Of a stretch of DNA of 64,000 bases, positions 27,398 through 36,335 are shown in pieces. Source of the DNA: Alphaproteobacteria bacterium. GTDB lineage: Bacteria > Pseudomonadota > Alphaproteobacteria > Rhizobiales > Xanthobacteraceae. How positions within the stretch are numbered: position 1 is the stretch's first letter; the number at the start of each line of letters is the position of its first letter. The notes below the pieces were generated by a model that had not been told where the DNA came from, searched no databases, and worked only from the letters and a program-made list of their open reading frames with translations. A program made the translations under genes and the position numbers. Where the stretch lies: NCBI GenBank assembly GCA_016869215.1, contig VGEP01000005.1, positions 109,437-173,436 on the forward strand. Direction: 5' to 3'.

Positions 27398-29812
27398 ATG
27401 TCACGACGTACCGCCGAAATCTCGCCAGACGATCTTGCGATCCTCGGAGAACTCGAGCGCAAGGTGCTCTGGCTGGCGAGCTGGACCATCCACAACGCCA
27501 ATCATTTACGCGACAACGCCGACGGCTTGAAGGTCGGCGGGCACCAAGCATCGTCGGCCTCGCTCGCGACTATCATGACCGCGCTCTACTTCCGCAGCCT
27601 GCGGCCGCAGGACCGCGTCGCGGTGAAGCCGCATGCCTCGCCGAACTTCCACGCGATCCAGTATCTGCTCGGCAAGCAGACGCGCGAGAAGCTTGAGAAC
27701 TTCCGCGGCTACAAGGGCGCGCAGAGCTACCCGTCGCGCACCAAGGACACCGACGACGTCGACTTCTCGACCGGGTCCGTCGGCCTCGGCGTGGCGCAGA
27801 CGCTGTTCTCGTCGCTGGTGCAGGACTACGTGCGTGCGCACGGCTGGGCGAAAGATCGGCCCGAGGGCCGCACAATCGCGCTGGTCGGCGACGCCGAACT
27901 CGACGAAGGCAACATCTTCGAGGCGATGCTCGAAGGCTGGAAGCAGGGCCTGCGCAATTGCTGGTGGATCGTCGACTACAACCGGCAAAGCCTCGACGCG
28001 GTGGTGCGCGAGGGCCTGTGGGAGCGCTACGAGCACCTGTTCACGAACTTCGGCTGGGATGTGGCGATCCTGAAATACGGCTCGCTGCAGCAGGCGGCGT
28101 TCCGCGAACCCGGCGGCGAGCGCCTGCGGGAGTGGATCGACAAGTGCCCGAACCAGCTCTATTCCGCGCTGGTGTTTCAGGGCGGCGCGGCCTGGCGCAA
28201 GCGCCTCAACGACGACATCGGCGATCAGGGACCCATCAGCGCGCTGATCGCGCGGCGCAGCGACGAGGAACTGGCGCGGCTGATGAACAATCTCGGCGGC
28301 CACGACCTGCCGTCGCTGGCCGAGGCGTTCGACAAGATCGATCACGACCGCCCGGTCTGCTTCATCGCCTACACGGTCAAAGGCCACGGCCTGCCGATGG
28401 CCGGGCACAAGGACAATCACGCCGGTCTGATGACGCCGGCGCAGATGGACGGCTTCCGCAGGGCGATGAACGTCCGCGATGGCCACGAGTGGGACCGCTT
28501 CGAGGGTCTCAAGGCCGCGCCGGAAGCGCTGCAAGCTTTCCTCGACCGCGTGCCGTTCGCGCAAGGCGGGCCGCGCCGATTGCAGGCGCCGCAAATCGCA
28601 GTGCCGGAATCGCTCAAGGTCACGATCCAGCCGGAGATGTCGACCCAGGCCGGCTTTGGCGCGCTGCTCAACGAGATCGCACGCGAGAAGACGCCGATCG
28701 CCGAGCGTATCGTCACCACCTCGCCCGACGTCACCGTCTCGACCAATCTCGGCCCGTGGGTGAACCGCCGCGGCCTGTTCGCGCACGAGAGCGTCGCCGA
28801 CACGTTCAAGAGCGAACGCATTCCTTCCACCTTCAACTGGGAGTTCTCGCCGCGCGGCCAGCACATCGAACTCGGCATCGCGGAAATGAACCTGTTCATC
28901 GTGCTGTCGGCGCTCGGTCTGTCGCACGAAATCCACGGCGAACGGCTGCTGCCGATCGGCACGCTCTACGATCCGTTCATCGCGCGCGGCCTCGATGCGC
29001 TGAATTACGCCTGCTACCAGGACGCCCGATTCATTCTCGCCGCGACCCCGTCGGGCATCACGCTGGCGCCGGAGGGCGGCGCGCACCAGTCGATCGCACA
29101 GCCGCTGATCGGCATGGCGCAGGACGGGCTTGCGGCCTTCGAGCCGGCGTTTGTCGACGAGCTTGCGGAAATCCTGCGCTTCTCGCTCGACTACATCCAG
29201 CGCAGCGGCGACGGCGAGGCCTCCGAGCGCAACTGGCTGCGCGACGAGACCGGCGGCTCGGTCTATCTCAGGCTGTCGACCCGTCCGGTCGAGCAGATCG
29301 CGCGGCCCATGACGGCCGAATTGCACCAAGGCATCGTCGACGGCGCTTATTGGCTGCGCGCACCCGGACCGAATTGCCAGGTCGTCGTGGCCTACACCGG
29401 CGCGGTCGCGCCGGAAGCGATCCAGGCCATCGGCCTGATGGCGGAGGATCGCCGCGACGTCGGCCTCCTGGCAGTGACCTCGGCCGACCGCCTGAACGCC
29501 GGCTGGACTGCCGCGCTCCGGGCACGCGAGCGCGGACTTGGGCACGCGCGGTCGCACATCGAACGGCTGCTCGCCGATCTGCCCGGGCATTGCTCCATCG
29601 TGACCGTGCTCGATGGCCATCCCGCGACGCTCGCATGGCTCGGTGCGGTGGGCGGCCACCGCGTGCGACCGCTTGGCGTCGAGCACTTCGGCCAGACCGG
29701 CTCGATCCAGGACCTCTATCGGCACTACGGCATCGACGCGCAGGCGATTGTCGCGGCTGCACAAGCCGTCGCGCCCGGCCGACCGATCCGCCACTTGCGG
29801 GCGTTGGGCTAG
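27398..29812 (+). CDS. AceE/transketolase-like thiamine-diphosphate enzyme (homodimeric 2-oxoacid dehydrogenase E1 family)
   Basis: The 804-residue protein has the single-chain E1 arrangement: an N-terminal thiamine domain with GGHQASSASLATIM, GSVGLGVAQTLF and GDAELDEGNIFEAML..DYNRQSLD, a pyrimidine-binding domain around ELGIAEMNLFIVLSALGL, and a C-terminal transketolase domain. It is shorter than typical AceE (about 890 residues). No E2 or E3 gene is adjacent, so it may be a stand-alone decarboxylase or transketolase, or may serve a complex encoded elsewhere. It lies between the GFA gene and a Bug receptor gene on the same strand. Confidence 0.85.
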   Translation: MSRRTAEISPDDLAILGELERKVLWLASWTIHNANHLRDNADGLKVGGHQASSASLATIMTALYFRSLRPQDRVAVKPHASPNFHAIQYLLGKQTREKLENFRGYKGAQSYPSRTKDTDDVDFSTGSVGLGVAQTLFSSLVQDYVRAHGWAKDRPEGRTIALVGDAELDEGNIFEAMLEGWKQGLRNCWWIVDYNRQSLDAVVREGLWERYEHLFTNFGWDVAILKYGSLQQAAFREPGGERLREWIDKCPNQLYSALVFQGGAAWRKRLNDDIGDQGPISALIARRSDEELARLMNNLGGHDLPSLAEAFDKIDHDRPVCFIAYTVKGHGLPMAGHKDNHAGLMTPAQMDGFRRAMNVRDGHEWDRFEGLKAAPEALQAFLDRVPFAQGGPRRLQAPQIAVPESLKVTIQPEMSTQAGFGALLNEIAREKTPIAERIVTTSPDVTVSTNLGPWVNRRGLFAHESVADTFKSERIPSTFNWEFSPRGQHIELGIAEMNLFIVLSALGLSHEIHGERLLPIGTLYDPFIARGLDALNYACYQDARFILAATPSGITLAPEGGAHQSIAQPLIGMAQDGLAAFEPAFVDELAEILRFSLDYIQRSGDGEASERNWLRDETGGSVYLRLSTRPVEQIARPMTAELHQGIVDGAYWLRAPGPNCQVVVAYTGAVAPEAIQAIGLMAEDRRDVGLLAVTSADRLNAGWTAALRARERGLGHARSHIERLLADLPGHCSIVTVLDGHPATLAWLGAVGGHRVRPLGVEHFGQTGSIQDLYRHYGIDAQAIVAAAQAVAPGRPIRHLRALG

Positions 29813-29931
29813 CACCGCGCGCAACCGGACGGCGACGCCGCGGCAAATTGACCTTTGTATCGGGACGCGGCAGGAAGTGCCCGCTTTGGTGTTAACCTGA
29901 CGTCACAACAGACGTCTTCGAGGATCGGATC

Positions 29932-30906
29932 ATGACCCGAATTCTGCCCCTGATCGCGGCCGGTGCCGCCCTGCTGATCGCGGCGCCCGCCCATGCCCAA
30001 GGTGCGGCGGACTATCCGAACAAGGCCGTCAAAGTCGTGGTCACCGTGCCTGCCGGCGGCGGCGTGGACACCGTCACCCGCATTATCACCGAGCGGCTGC
30101 GTCAGAAGCTCGGCCAGCCGTTCGTGATCGAGAACCGCGGCGGCGCCGGCGGCAATATCGCCGCCGAGTTCGTCTACAACTCGGAGCCCGACGGCTACAC
30201 GCTGATGGCCTCCCAGCCGGCCCCGATCACGACAAACGTCGTGCTCTACAAGAAGCTCAACTTCGACCCGACCAAGTTCGCGCCGGTCGCGTTGATGTCG
30301 TCGATCCCGAACACGCTGCTGGTCAAGAACGACCTTCCGGCCAAGACCGTGCAGGAGTTCATGGCCTACGTGAAGGCCAACCCGGGCAAGCTGAACTACG
30401 CGTCGCAGGGACCGGGCACGACCTCCCACCTGACGGCCGAACTGTTCAACAAGGTCGCCGGCACCAAGATGACGCACGTGCCCTACAAAGGCACGGGCCC
30501 CGCGCTGAACGATCTGGTCGCGGGCCATGTCGATCTGATCTTCATGCAGCTCGAATCGGCGTTGCGCCTGCACCAGGGCGGCAAGGCGCACATCCTCGCG
30601 GTGACCACCGAGAAGCGGATTTCCGCGCTGCCAAACATCCCCACCATGGCCGAAGCCGGTGTGAAGGACTTCGTGTCCGACACCTGGAACGCGATCAGCG
30701 CGCCTCCGGGCACGCCGGCGGCGATCGTCAACAAGCTCAACGCGGCGATCAACGAAGTGCTGAAAATGCCGGAAGTGGCGGAGCACTTCAAAAAGCTCAA
30801 TCTCGAGCCGGGCGGCGGCAGCCCGCAGGACATGGCGAAGGTGGTGAAGTCCGACACCGACCGCTGGGGCGCGGTGATCCGCGAGGCCAAGGTCCCGCAG
30901 ATCTGA
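29932..30906 (+). CDS. Bug/TctC-family periplasmic substrate-binding protein
   Basis: The 324-residue protein starts at an ATG with GAGGATCGG upstream. A signal peptide (LIAAGAALLIAAPAHAQ) precedes the Bug motifs VVVTVPAGGGVDTVTR, FVIENRGGAGGN, ASQGPGTTSHLTAELF and THVPYKGTGPALNDL. It binds a small carboxylate-like solute in the periplasm. There is no TctA/TctB partner. The 119 bases after the E1-like gene probably hold its own promoter. Confidence 0.92.
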   Translation: MTRILPLIAAGAALLIAAPAHAQGAADYPNKAVKVVVTVPAGGGVDTVTRIITERLRQKLGQPFVIENRGGAGGNIAAEFVYNSEPDGYTLMASQPAPITTNVVLYKKLNFDPTKFAPVALMSSIPNTLLVKNDLPAKTVQEFMAYVKANPGKLNYASQGPGTTSHLTAELFNKVAGTKMTHVPYKGTGPALNDLVAGHVDLIFMQLESALRLHQGGKAHILAVTTEKRISALPNIPTMAEAGVKDFVSDTWNAISAPPGTPAAIVNKLNAAINEVLKMPEVAEHFKKLNLEPGGGSPQDMAKVVKSDTDRWGAVIREAKVPQI

Positions 30907-31067
30907 GCCCGCCCAACCGGGTCCAAGCCGCGCGGCCGGGGACAGCCCCGGCCGCTTGCGTTTCGCCCCCATGGCCGCCGCGGTGTATCGCCTGTGGACA
31001 CCGGGTCGCGTGAAACCGCGGCGACACCGGCGATCGCTTACAATCGCGCAACCGGCGCGAGCGAATC

Positions 31068-32360
31068 ATGGACGCGGTTTCCGACCATCGCAGCGATGCC
31101 GCCGAACGCGGCCAGTTCATCCCGGTCCGCAAGTCCGAGCTTCAGCATGCCCTGTCCGAAAGCGGCACGTGGCATGGCAAGCGCGAGCAGGCGGAGTTTT
31201 CGCAGCTGTGCCGGATGCTGGCCGCGGTCTTCCACTACGAATACTTCGACCGGCTCGAACGGCTGCGCGACTGCTACTTCTACTTCAATCCGGAGCACGA
31301 CGGCCACACCCGCTATGACGCCGCCGCGGTCGAGCGCGCCTACCGTGAGATGGTCGATGCGTTTCACGACGTCCTGAAGGGCGCCAACTTCGTCGAGGTG
31401 ACGCGCGAGTAGATCGAGCGCGCGCATCGGGAGCACGGCGTGGTGCGTATCGAGATTCATACGCCGCTCGACGAGTACCGCGAGGTGCGATTCTTCCGGC
31501 GTGGCCGGCGGCGGGAGACCGTCACGATCGAAGATTGGTATGGCTGGCGCAAGCGCAGCATCGAGACCGAGATCTACGACGACGTCGTTCTCCTGGTCAC
31601 GATGAAGAACGACGGCGATATGCCCGCCGCCACAGGCAAGCGAAAGCGCACGCCGCCGCGCAAAGTCCGGCCCGGCGCCGTGATGATCAAGTATTTTCGC
31701 AACATCGCCAGCGCCGACCTGAACGCGCTCTATCCCGACGTGCAAGTGGTCATGACGTTGCGCGACAAGCTCATCCTCGGCGTGCCTGCGCTGTTGGGCG
31801 GCATCCCGATCCTGCTGAAGCTCGCGTCGACCGTGACGGTGCTGTTCCTGGTCGCGGGCTTTTATCTCGGCATCAAGAGTGCGGTGCGCGAGGACGAGAT
31901 GGCCGCGGCACTTGCCGCGATCAGCGGCCTCGTGGCGCTCGGCGGCTTCATCGTTCGGCAGTGGGCCAAGTTTCAGCGCCAGTCGCTGATCTATCAGAAG
32001 CAGCTCGCGGACAATGTCTACTTCCGCAACGTCAACAACAACGCAGGGATCTTCGACTACATCATCGGCGCCGCCGAGGAGCAGGAATGCAAGGAGGCGT
32101 TCCTGGCCTATCGTTTCCTGCGCGCCGCGAACGGCGGCTGCACCGAGCAGGCGCTCGACCGGACGATCGAGGAATGGCTCCGGCGGACGTTCGAAGTCGA
32201 GGTCGATTTCGAATGCGACGATGCGCTCGCCAAGCTCGACCGCCTCGGCCTGCTGCGCCGCGATGGCGACTGCATTTCGGCGATTCCTCCGGGCGAGGCC
32301 CTGATCCAGCTCGACCGGCGCTGGGACGACTACTTTCAGTTCGCGGGCACCGCGCGCTGA
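31068..32360 (+). pseudogene. DUF3754 (TMEM143-like) membrane protein gene interrupted by an in-frame amber codon
   Basis: Two open frames, 31068-31412 and from GTG 31440 to 32360, are in the same phase and are separated only by TAG at 31410-31412 (codon 115). Reading across it gives FVEVTRE-stop-IERAHREHGVVRIE, which matches how DUF3754 proteins run through this point; a GAG-to-TAG change would explain it. The second part has the family core DWYGWRKRSIE, VLIKYFRN-like VMIKYFRNIASADLNALYP and two hydrophobic segments (about 31780-31880 and 31900-31960). GGGAG lies 7 bases before GTG 31440, so the larger part could be translated separately. The function of DUF3754 is unknown. The 3' end overlaps the convergent kinase gene by 25 bases. 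Confidence 0.8.
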
Positions 32361-34582
32361 ACGGGGCTTGGCGCGCGACCCGTGACGCCCACCGCCCGCC
32401 CGATCGCCTCCTGCAACGCCTCGATGCGATAGGGCTTCAGCAGAATGGGAAAGTGCTCGCCGGCGGCCTTCTGCGCTGAATTGCTGTAGCCCGTGGTCAG
32501 AAGTACGGGAAGCGACGGGTACTCGGCGCGCAGCCTGCGCGCAAGCTGCATGCCGTCGAGTCCGCCCGGCATCACAATGTCCGACAGGACGAGATCGAAC
32601 CGTTCGCCCGACGCCAGCAGCGCCAGCGCGGGCTCGGACGCGTTTGCGTGCTGGACGCTGCATCCGATGCTCTCCAGCATCGCGGCCGCGGCCTCGGCCA
32701 CCTCCTTGTTGTCCTCGACCAACAGAACCTTGCGGACCGCCGGCGATTCGTCGGCGGATCTCTCCGCCTCGACGGCCGCATCCGCCGCCGCGCGCGGAAG
32801 GTAGAGCGTGACGGTCGTGCCGGCGCCGGGCGCGCTGTCGATCGTCACCGCGCCGCCGCATTGCTTGGCGAAGCCGTAGACTTGGCTCAACCCGAGTCCG
32901 GTGCCGCGGCCGATTTCCTTGGTGGTGAAGAACGGCTCGAACACGCGTTGCAGATGCTGCGGCAAAATGCCGGCTCCGGTATCGCGGATCGAAAGCGCGA
33001 CGAATTCGCCCGCCAGATGATCCGCCGTCGTCTCGCTGCCGCGCAGGACCGTCTGGCGCGCCGACACCACGACCCTGCCGCCCTCCGGCATCGCGTCGCG
33101 TGCGTTCAGAACGATATTGACCAGCGCCAGATCGAGATCATCGGCGTCGGCCTTCACCGGCCCGATGTCGGGCGGAACGTCCAATGCGATATCGACTTCT
33201 GCAGGCAGCGACGGCTTGATGAGGTCGACCACCTTGGGCAGGAACGGCCCGAGATCGATTGCCGTGGCCTTGACCAGGCGCCGGCGTGAGAACGCCAGCA
33301 GCTTTCGCGTCAGCGCCTCGCCACTGTGCGCGGCATGCTCGATGGCCGATATCTGGCGATCCACGCCCGCACCCGCGGCCTTGCGTTTGAGCAGCTCGAT
33401 ATTGCCGCCAATGACCATCAGCAGGTTGTTGAAGTCGTGCGCCACGCCGCCTGTGAGCTGGCCAAGCGCTTCCATCTTCTGGGTCTGACGCAGAACCTGT
33501 TCTGCCGACTCGCGCCGGTGAACCTCATCCTGCCATTGCTCGACCAGGCGCATTTCGTTGCGGGCCTGCCGCAATGCCATCCAGCCCACGAAAACGAGGC
33601 TCGCCGACGCGCCGAAGGCGAACAGCGCATACACCATGATATCGCCCATCAAGGCGCGGTACAGCGCGGACATCGACAGCCCGTAGCTGACGTAGACCGC
33701 AAAGTCGCCGACACGCTCGAGGGCGTGAATGCGCTCAATGCCGTCCAGTTCGCTCGACGTCGGATATTGCTTCTGACCGGAAACGATGGCCTTCATGAAT
33801 CCGCTGGCCGGAGAGAGCGACGCCGCCCCGCTCGAAATCGGCGGCTCGCGCGCGAGAATAGTCCCGTCGATGCGGGCCAACGTGACCGAGTTGCCCTGGA
33901 CCGAGGTAATGCCGCGATAGAAGCTGGTGAACTTTTCCAGCGACACGGCCACCACCACGATGCCGCCAAACCCGCCGTCCGGCGCCTCCAGCCGTCGTGC
34001 CACATGCAGCACCGGAACGCCGGTCACGCGCCCCACGACCGGCTCGCCGATATAAGTCCCGGTGCGGCCTTCCAATGCGGCCTTGAAATAGCTTCGGTCC
34101 GTCACGTTCACTTCGGGCGCGCCGGCAACAGGTTTGCGGCTCGACGTGTTGGCGACGAATCCTTTCGGGCTGACGACGAACGCAGAAGTCACCTGATCGT
34201 GCCGATCGGTGGTCCGCACGAACGCTTCATGCAGATCCTTCGACGCTTCGATCGCCTCCCAGCTCAGACCGCGAATCCGGTCGGCGATCTCGTCAAGGGC
34301 CAACTCATGCGTCTCGAAGACCTTGAGCGCGTGCTCGCGCAGGATCTGCGCCGTGCGCGACGCCTGCTCGATCGCCTGGCTGCGAATATCAAGCCACGCG
34401 TACCAGGATGCGGCCGCGAACACGGCAATCGGCACAATGACCGACGCAACCAGCAAAATCTTCAGCAGCCGGATGGCGCCGCCGATCGACTCGCCGCGCG
34501 GCAAGGCATCCGGCTCGGCGGCCGGCCGGACATGAGCACTGAGGCTGCCTTCTGCGCTCAATCGATTTCGCCCCCCTGGCAT
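32336..34582 (-). CDS. Hybrid sensor histidine kinase/response regulator with extracytoplasmic cache-type sensor
   Basis: From the ATG at 34582 the product is 748 residues; in-frame ATGs at 34603 and 34660 are alternatives. The order is: transmembrane helix (LLKILLVASVIVPIAVFAAA), a periplasmic double-cache-like sensor with DRSYFKAALEGRTGTYIGEP, a second membrane helix (MVYALFAFGASASLVFVGWM), HisKA with GGVAHDFNNLL (phospho-His), HATPase with NIVLNARDAMPEGG and GTGLGLS, and a C-terminal receiver with VEDNKEVAEAA and phospho-Asp in LSDIVMP. No output DNA-binding domain or partner regulator lies nearby. The signal is probably a small organic molecule. Confidence 0.9.
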   Translation of the reverse strand: MPGGRNRLSAEGSLSAHVRPAAEPDALPRGESIGGAIRLLKILLVASVIVPIAVFAAASWYAWLDIRSQAIEQASRTAQILREHALKVFETHELALDEIADRIRGLSWEAIEASKDLHEAFVRTTDRHDQVTSAFVVSPKGFVANTSSRKPVAGAPEVNVTDRSYFKAALEGRTGTYIGEPVVGRVTGVPVLHVARRLEAPDGGFGGIVVVAVSLEKFTSFYRGITSVQGNSVTLARIDGTILAREPPISSGAASLSPASGFMKAIVSGQKQYPTSSELDGIERIHALERVGDFAVYVSYGLSMSALYRALMGDIMVYALFAFGASASLVFVGWMALRQARNEMRLVEQWQDEVHRRESAEQVLRQTQKMEALGQLTGGVAHDFNNLLMVIGGNIELLKRKAAGAGVDRQISAIEHAAHSGEALTRKLLAFSRRRLVKATAIDLGPFLPKVVDLIKPSLPAEVDIALDVPPDIGPVKADADDLDLALVNIVLNARDAMPEGGRVVVSARQTVLRGSETTADHLAGEFVALSIRDTGAGILPQHLQRVFEPFFTTKEIGRGTGLGLSQVYGFAKQCGGAVTIDSAPGAGTTVTLYLPRAAADAAVEAERSADESPAVRKVLLVEDNKEVAEAAAAMLESIGCSVQHANASEPALALLASGERFDLVLSDIVMPGGLDGMQLARRLRAEYPSLPVLLTTGYSNSAQKAAGEHFPILLKPYRIEALQEAIGRAVGVTGRAPSPVQRAVPAN

Positions 34583-34968
34583 GGGCAGGCTGCGGCCGCC
34601 CATCGGCGGCCGACGGCCGCTGCAAACTTGGACGTCGCGAGTGCCGCCTTTGCGGTTCAACGCCTCGCGATGTCATTTGGCGACGCGCATTGCGGACTTC
34701 GATCATGATCCAAATAGGGCCGCCGCGGACGAGCGGGACAGGCCTTATCCACAGATCGAAGGTGCCCAATGCACCGCCAAGCCTACGCAAATCAAGCCTG
34801 CGCATATAACGCGCAGCTATGGGCCGACTGTGTATCATGCGGGCTGGCCTGGTCGCCAACCAAAGTCATGGGTGGCCGGGGGAGAATGAAGGCGCCGGTG
34901 AAACTGCCGCCCGGCAATTGCAGCGGCACCGTGGTGCAAAGGTGCTGTAACCGGGGTTGGGGCGTACG
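34583..34968. other. Intergenic region, nothing recognised
   Basis: This stretch of about 385 bases separates the kinase gene from the small membrane-protein gene. If the kinase starts at 34660 it is about 310 bases. It includes an isolated TTATCCACA and overlapping open frames on both strands without motifs. It should hold two divergent promoters. No hairpin terminator or RNA gene was recognised. Confidence 0.45.
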
Positions 34969-35145
34969 ATGGGCTGGCTGGTCACGATCGGCATCGCCAC
35001 TGCGGTCATAATTTCTCTCTTCGTATTCCTGACGCTGGGAATGGCGGTTTCGGATTTTGCCGCGGGGAAGTTTCTCCTGGGCGAGGCCGTCGTCGTGGGA
35101 ATTGTCGCCGTTGCGGTGCACTGGTGGAGACGGAGGCAGAACTAA
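34969..35145 (+). CDS. Small hypothetical membrane protein
   Basis: The ATG at 34969 gives 58 residues with two hydrophobic stretches, VTIGIATAVIISLFVFLTLG and LLGEAVVVGIVAVAVHWW, and a basic tail RRRQN. The charge pattern suits a small two-helix inner-membrane protein. It lies 14 bases before the acyl-CoA dehydrogenase gene on the same strand. I do not recognise a family, and the evidence is only hydropathy and position. Confidence 0.5.
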   Translation: MGWLVTIGIATAVIISLFVFLTLGMAVSDFAAGKFLLGEAVVVGIVAVAVHWWRRRQN

Positions 35146-35159
35146 TCTAGACTGACCTC

Positions 35160-36335
35160 ATGAACTTCGACCTCACCGACGAACAGAAGCTATTCGCCGA
35201 CAGCGTGCGGCGCTTCGCCCAGGACCGCCTCGCGAAAGATGCGCTCAAGCGGGCGCACGACCCGCATTTCCCGTTCGACGTCGCCAAAGCGATGAGTGCG
35301 CAGGGGCTGTTGGGCATCACCATCCCCGAGTCCGACGGCGGCCAGGGCGGCAGCCTGATGGACGCGGTAATCGCCATCGAGCAGATCGCGTCGGTCTGCC
35401 CGCGCAGCGCCGACGTGGTGCAATTCGGAAACTTCGGGCCGATCCGCACGTTTGCGGAGTACGGCAGCGACTATCAGAAGCAGACGTGGCTGAGCGAATG
35501 CCTCAAGGGCAACATCGTCATCAGCCTCGGCATGAGCGAGCCGGACGCGGGCTCCGCCGTCACCGATCTCAAGACCACGGCCAGGCCCGACGGCACGGGC
35601 TACGTCCTCAACGGCACCAAGGTGTTCTCGACCTTCAGCCCGGAAGCGGCGGTGTTCCTGATCTACGTGCGCTACGGGCCAGGCGTCGGCGGCATCGGCT
35701 CGGTGCTGGTCGAGCGCGGCGCGCCGGGCTTCACCATCGGCCCGCCGCAGGAGTTCATGAGCGGCGAGATCTGGAGCGAACTGCATTTCGAGAACTGCCG
35801 CATTCCGCCGGAGAACGTTCTTCTTGGACCCGGCGGCTTCAAGAAGCAGATGTCGGGCTTCAACGTCGAGCGGCTCGGCAACACCGCGCGCTCGCTCGCC
35901 TTCGGCCGCTACTGCTTCGAGCGCGCGCGCGAGCATGCCGGCGTGCGCGAGCAGTTCGGCCGGCCGCTTGCCGAATTCCAGGGCCTGCAATGGAAGTTCG
36001 CCGACATGGCGATCAAGCTGGAGAGCGCGCAGCTCCTGCTCTATCGCGCGGCGACCAACGCCGACAACGGTCTTCCCTCCGCCTACGAAACCGCAGTCGC
36101 CAAGGCGGCCTGCAACGAAACGGGCTTCGCGGTCGCGCACGAGGCGATGCAGGTCATGGGCGCGGCGGGCTATTCGAAGTCCTCGCTGGTCGAATACTGC
36201 ATGCGGCGCTGCCGCGGCTGGATGATCGCGGGCGGCTCGGTGGAGATGCTGAAGAACCGCATCGCCGAGCACGTGTTCGACCGACGGTTCGACCAGCGGC
36301 CGCCGAAGCCGAAATCGTCCGAGGCGGCGGAGTGA
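35160..36335 (+). CDS. Acyl-CoA dehydrogenase family protein
   Basis: The 391-residue protein has the family layout: an N-terminal helical domain, the beta-domain segment SLGMSEPDAGSAVTDLKTTA and a C-terminal domain with REQFGRPLAEFQGLQWKFAD. The usual C-terminal YEGT-type catalytic glutamate region reads IAGGSVEML here, so the canonical base is missing at that site or sits elsewhere. It would oxidise an acyl-CoA with FAD. Its stop overlaps the GTG start of the NDP-forming acyl-CoA synthetase by four bases, so activation and oxidation of the same acid is the likely theme. Confidence 0.9.
   Translation: MNFDLTDEQKLFADSVRRFAQDRLAKDALKRAHDPHFPFDVAKAMSAQGLLGITIPESDGGQGGSLMDAVIAIEQIASVCPRSADVVQFGNFGPIRTFAEYGSDYQKQTWLSECLKGNIVISLGMSEPDAGSAVTDLKTTARPDGTGYVLNGTKVFSTFSPEAAVFLIYVRYGPGVGGIGSVLVERGAPGFTIGPPQEFMSGEIWSELHFENCRIPPENVLLGPGGFKKQMSGFNVERLGNTARSLAFGRYCFERAREHAGVREQFGRPLAEFQGLQWKFADMAIKLESAQLLLYRAATNADNGLPSAYETAVAKAACNETGFAVAHEAMQVMGAAGYSKSSLVEYCMRRCRGWMIAGGSVEMLKNRIAEHVFDRRFDQRPPKPKSSEAAE

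Noticed and set aside
34745-34753. TTATCCACA, a perfect DnaA-box match
   Set aside because: A single box without a cluster, AT-rich stretch or dnaA/parAB genes does not support an origin.
34769-35011. 80-codon plus-strand open frame upstream of the small membrane protein
   Set aside because: No recognisable motif, irregular composition, and it overlaps the better-supported hydrophobic frame that starts at 34969.
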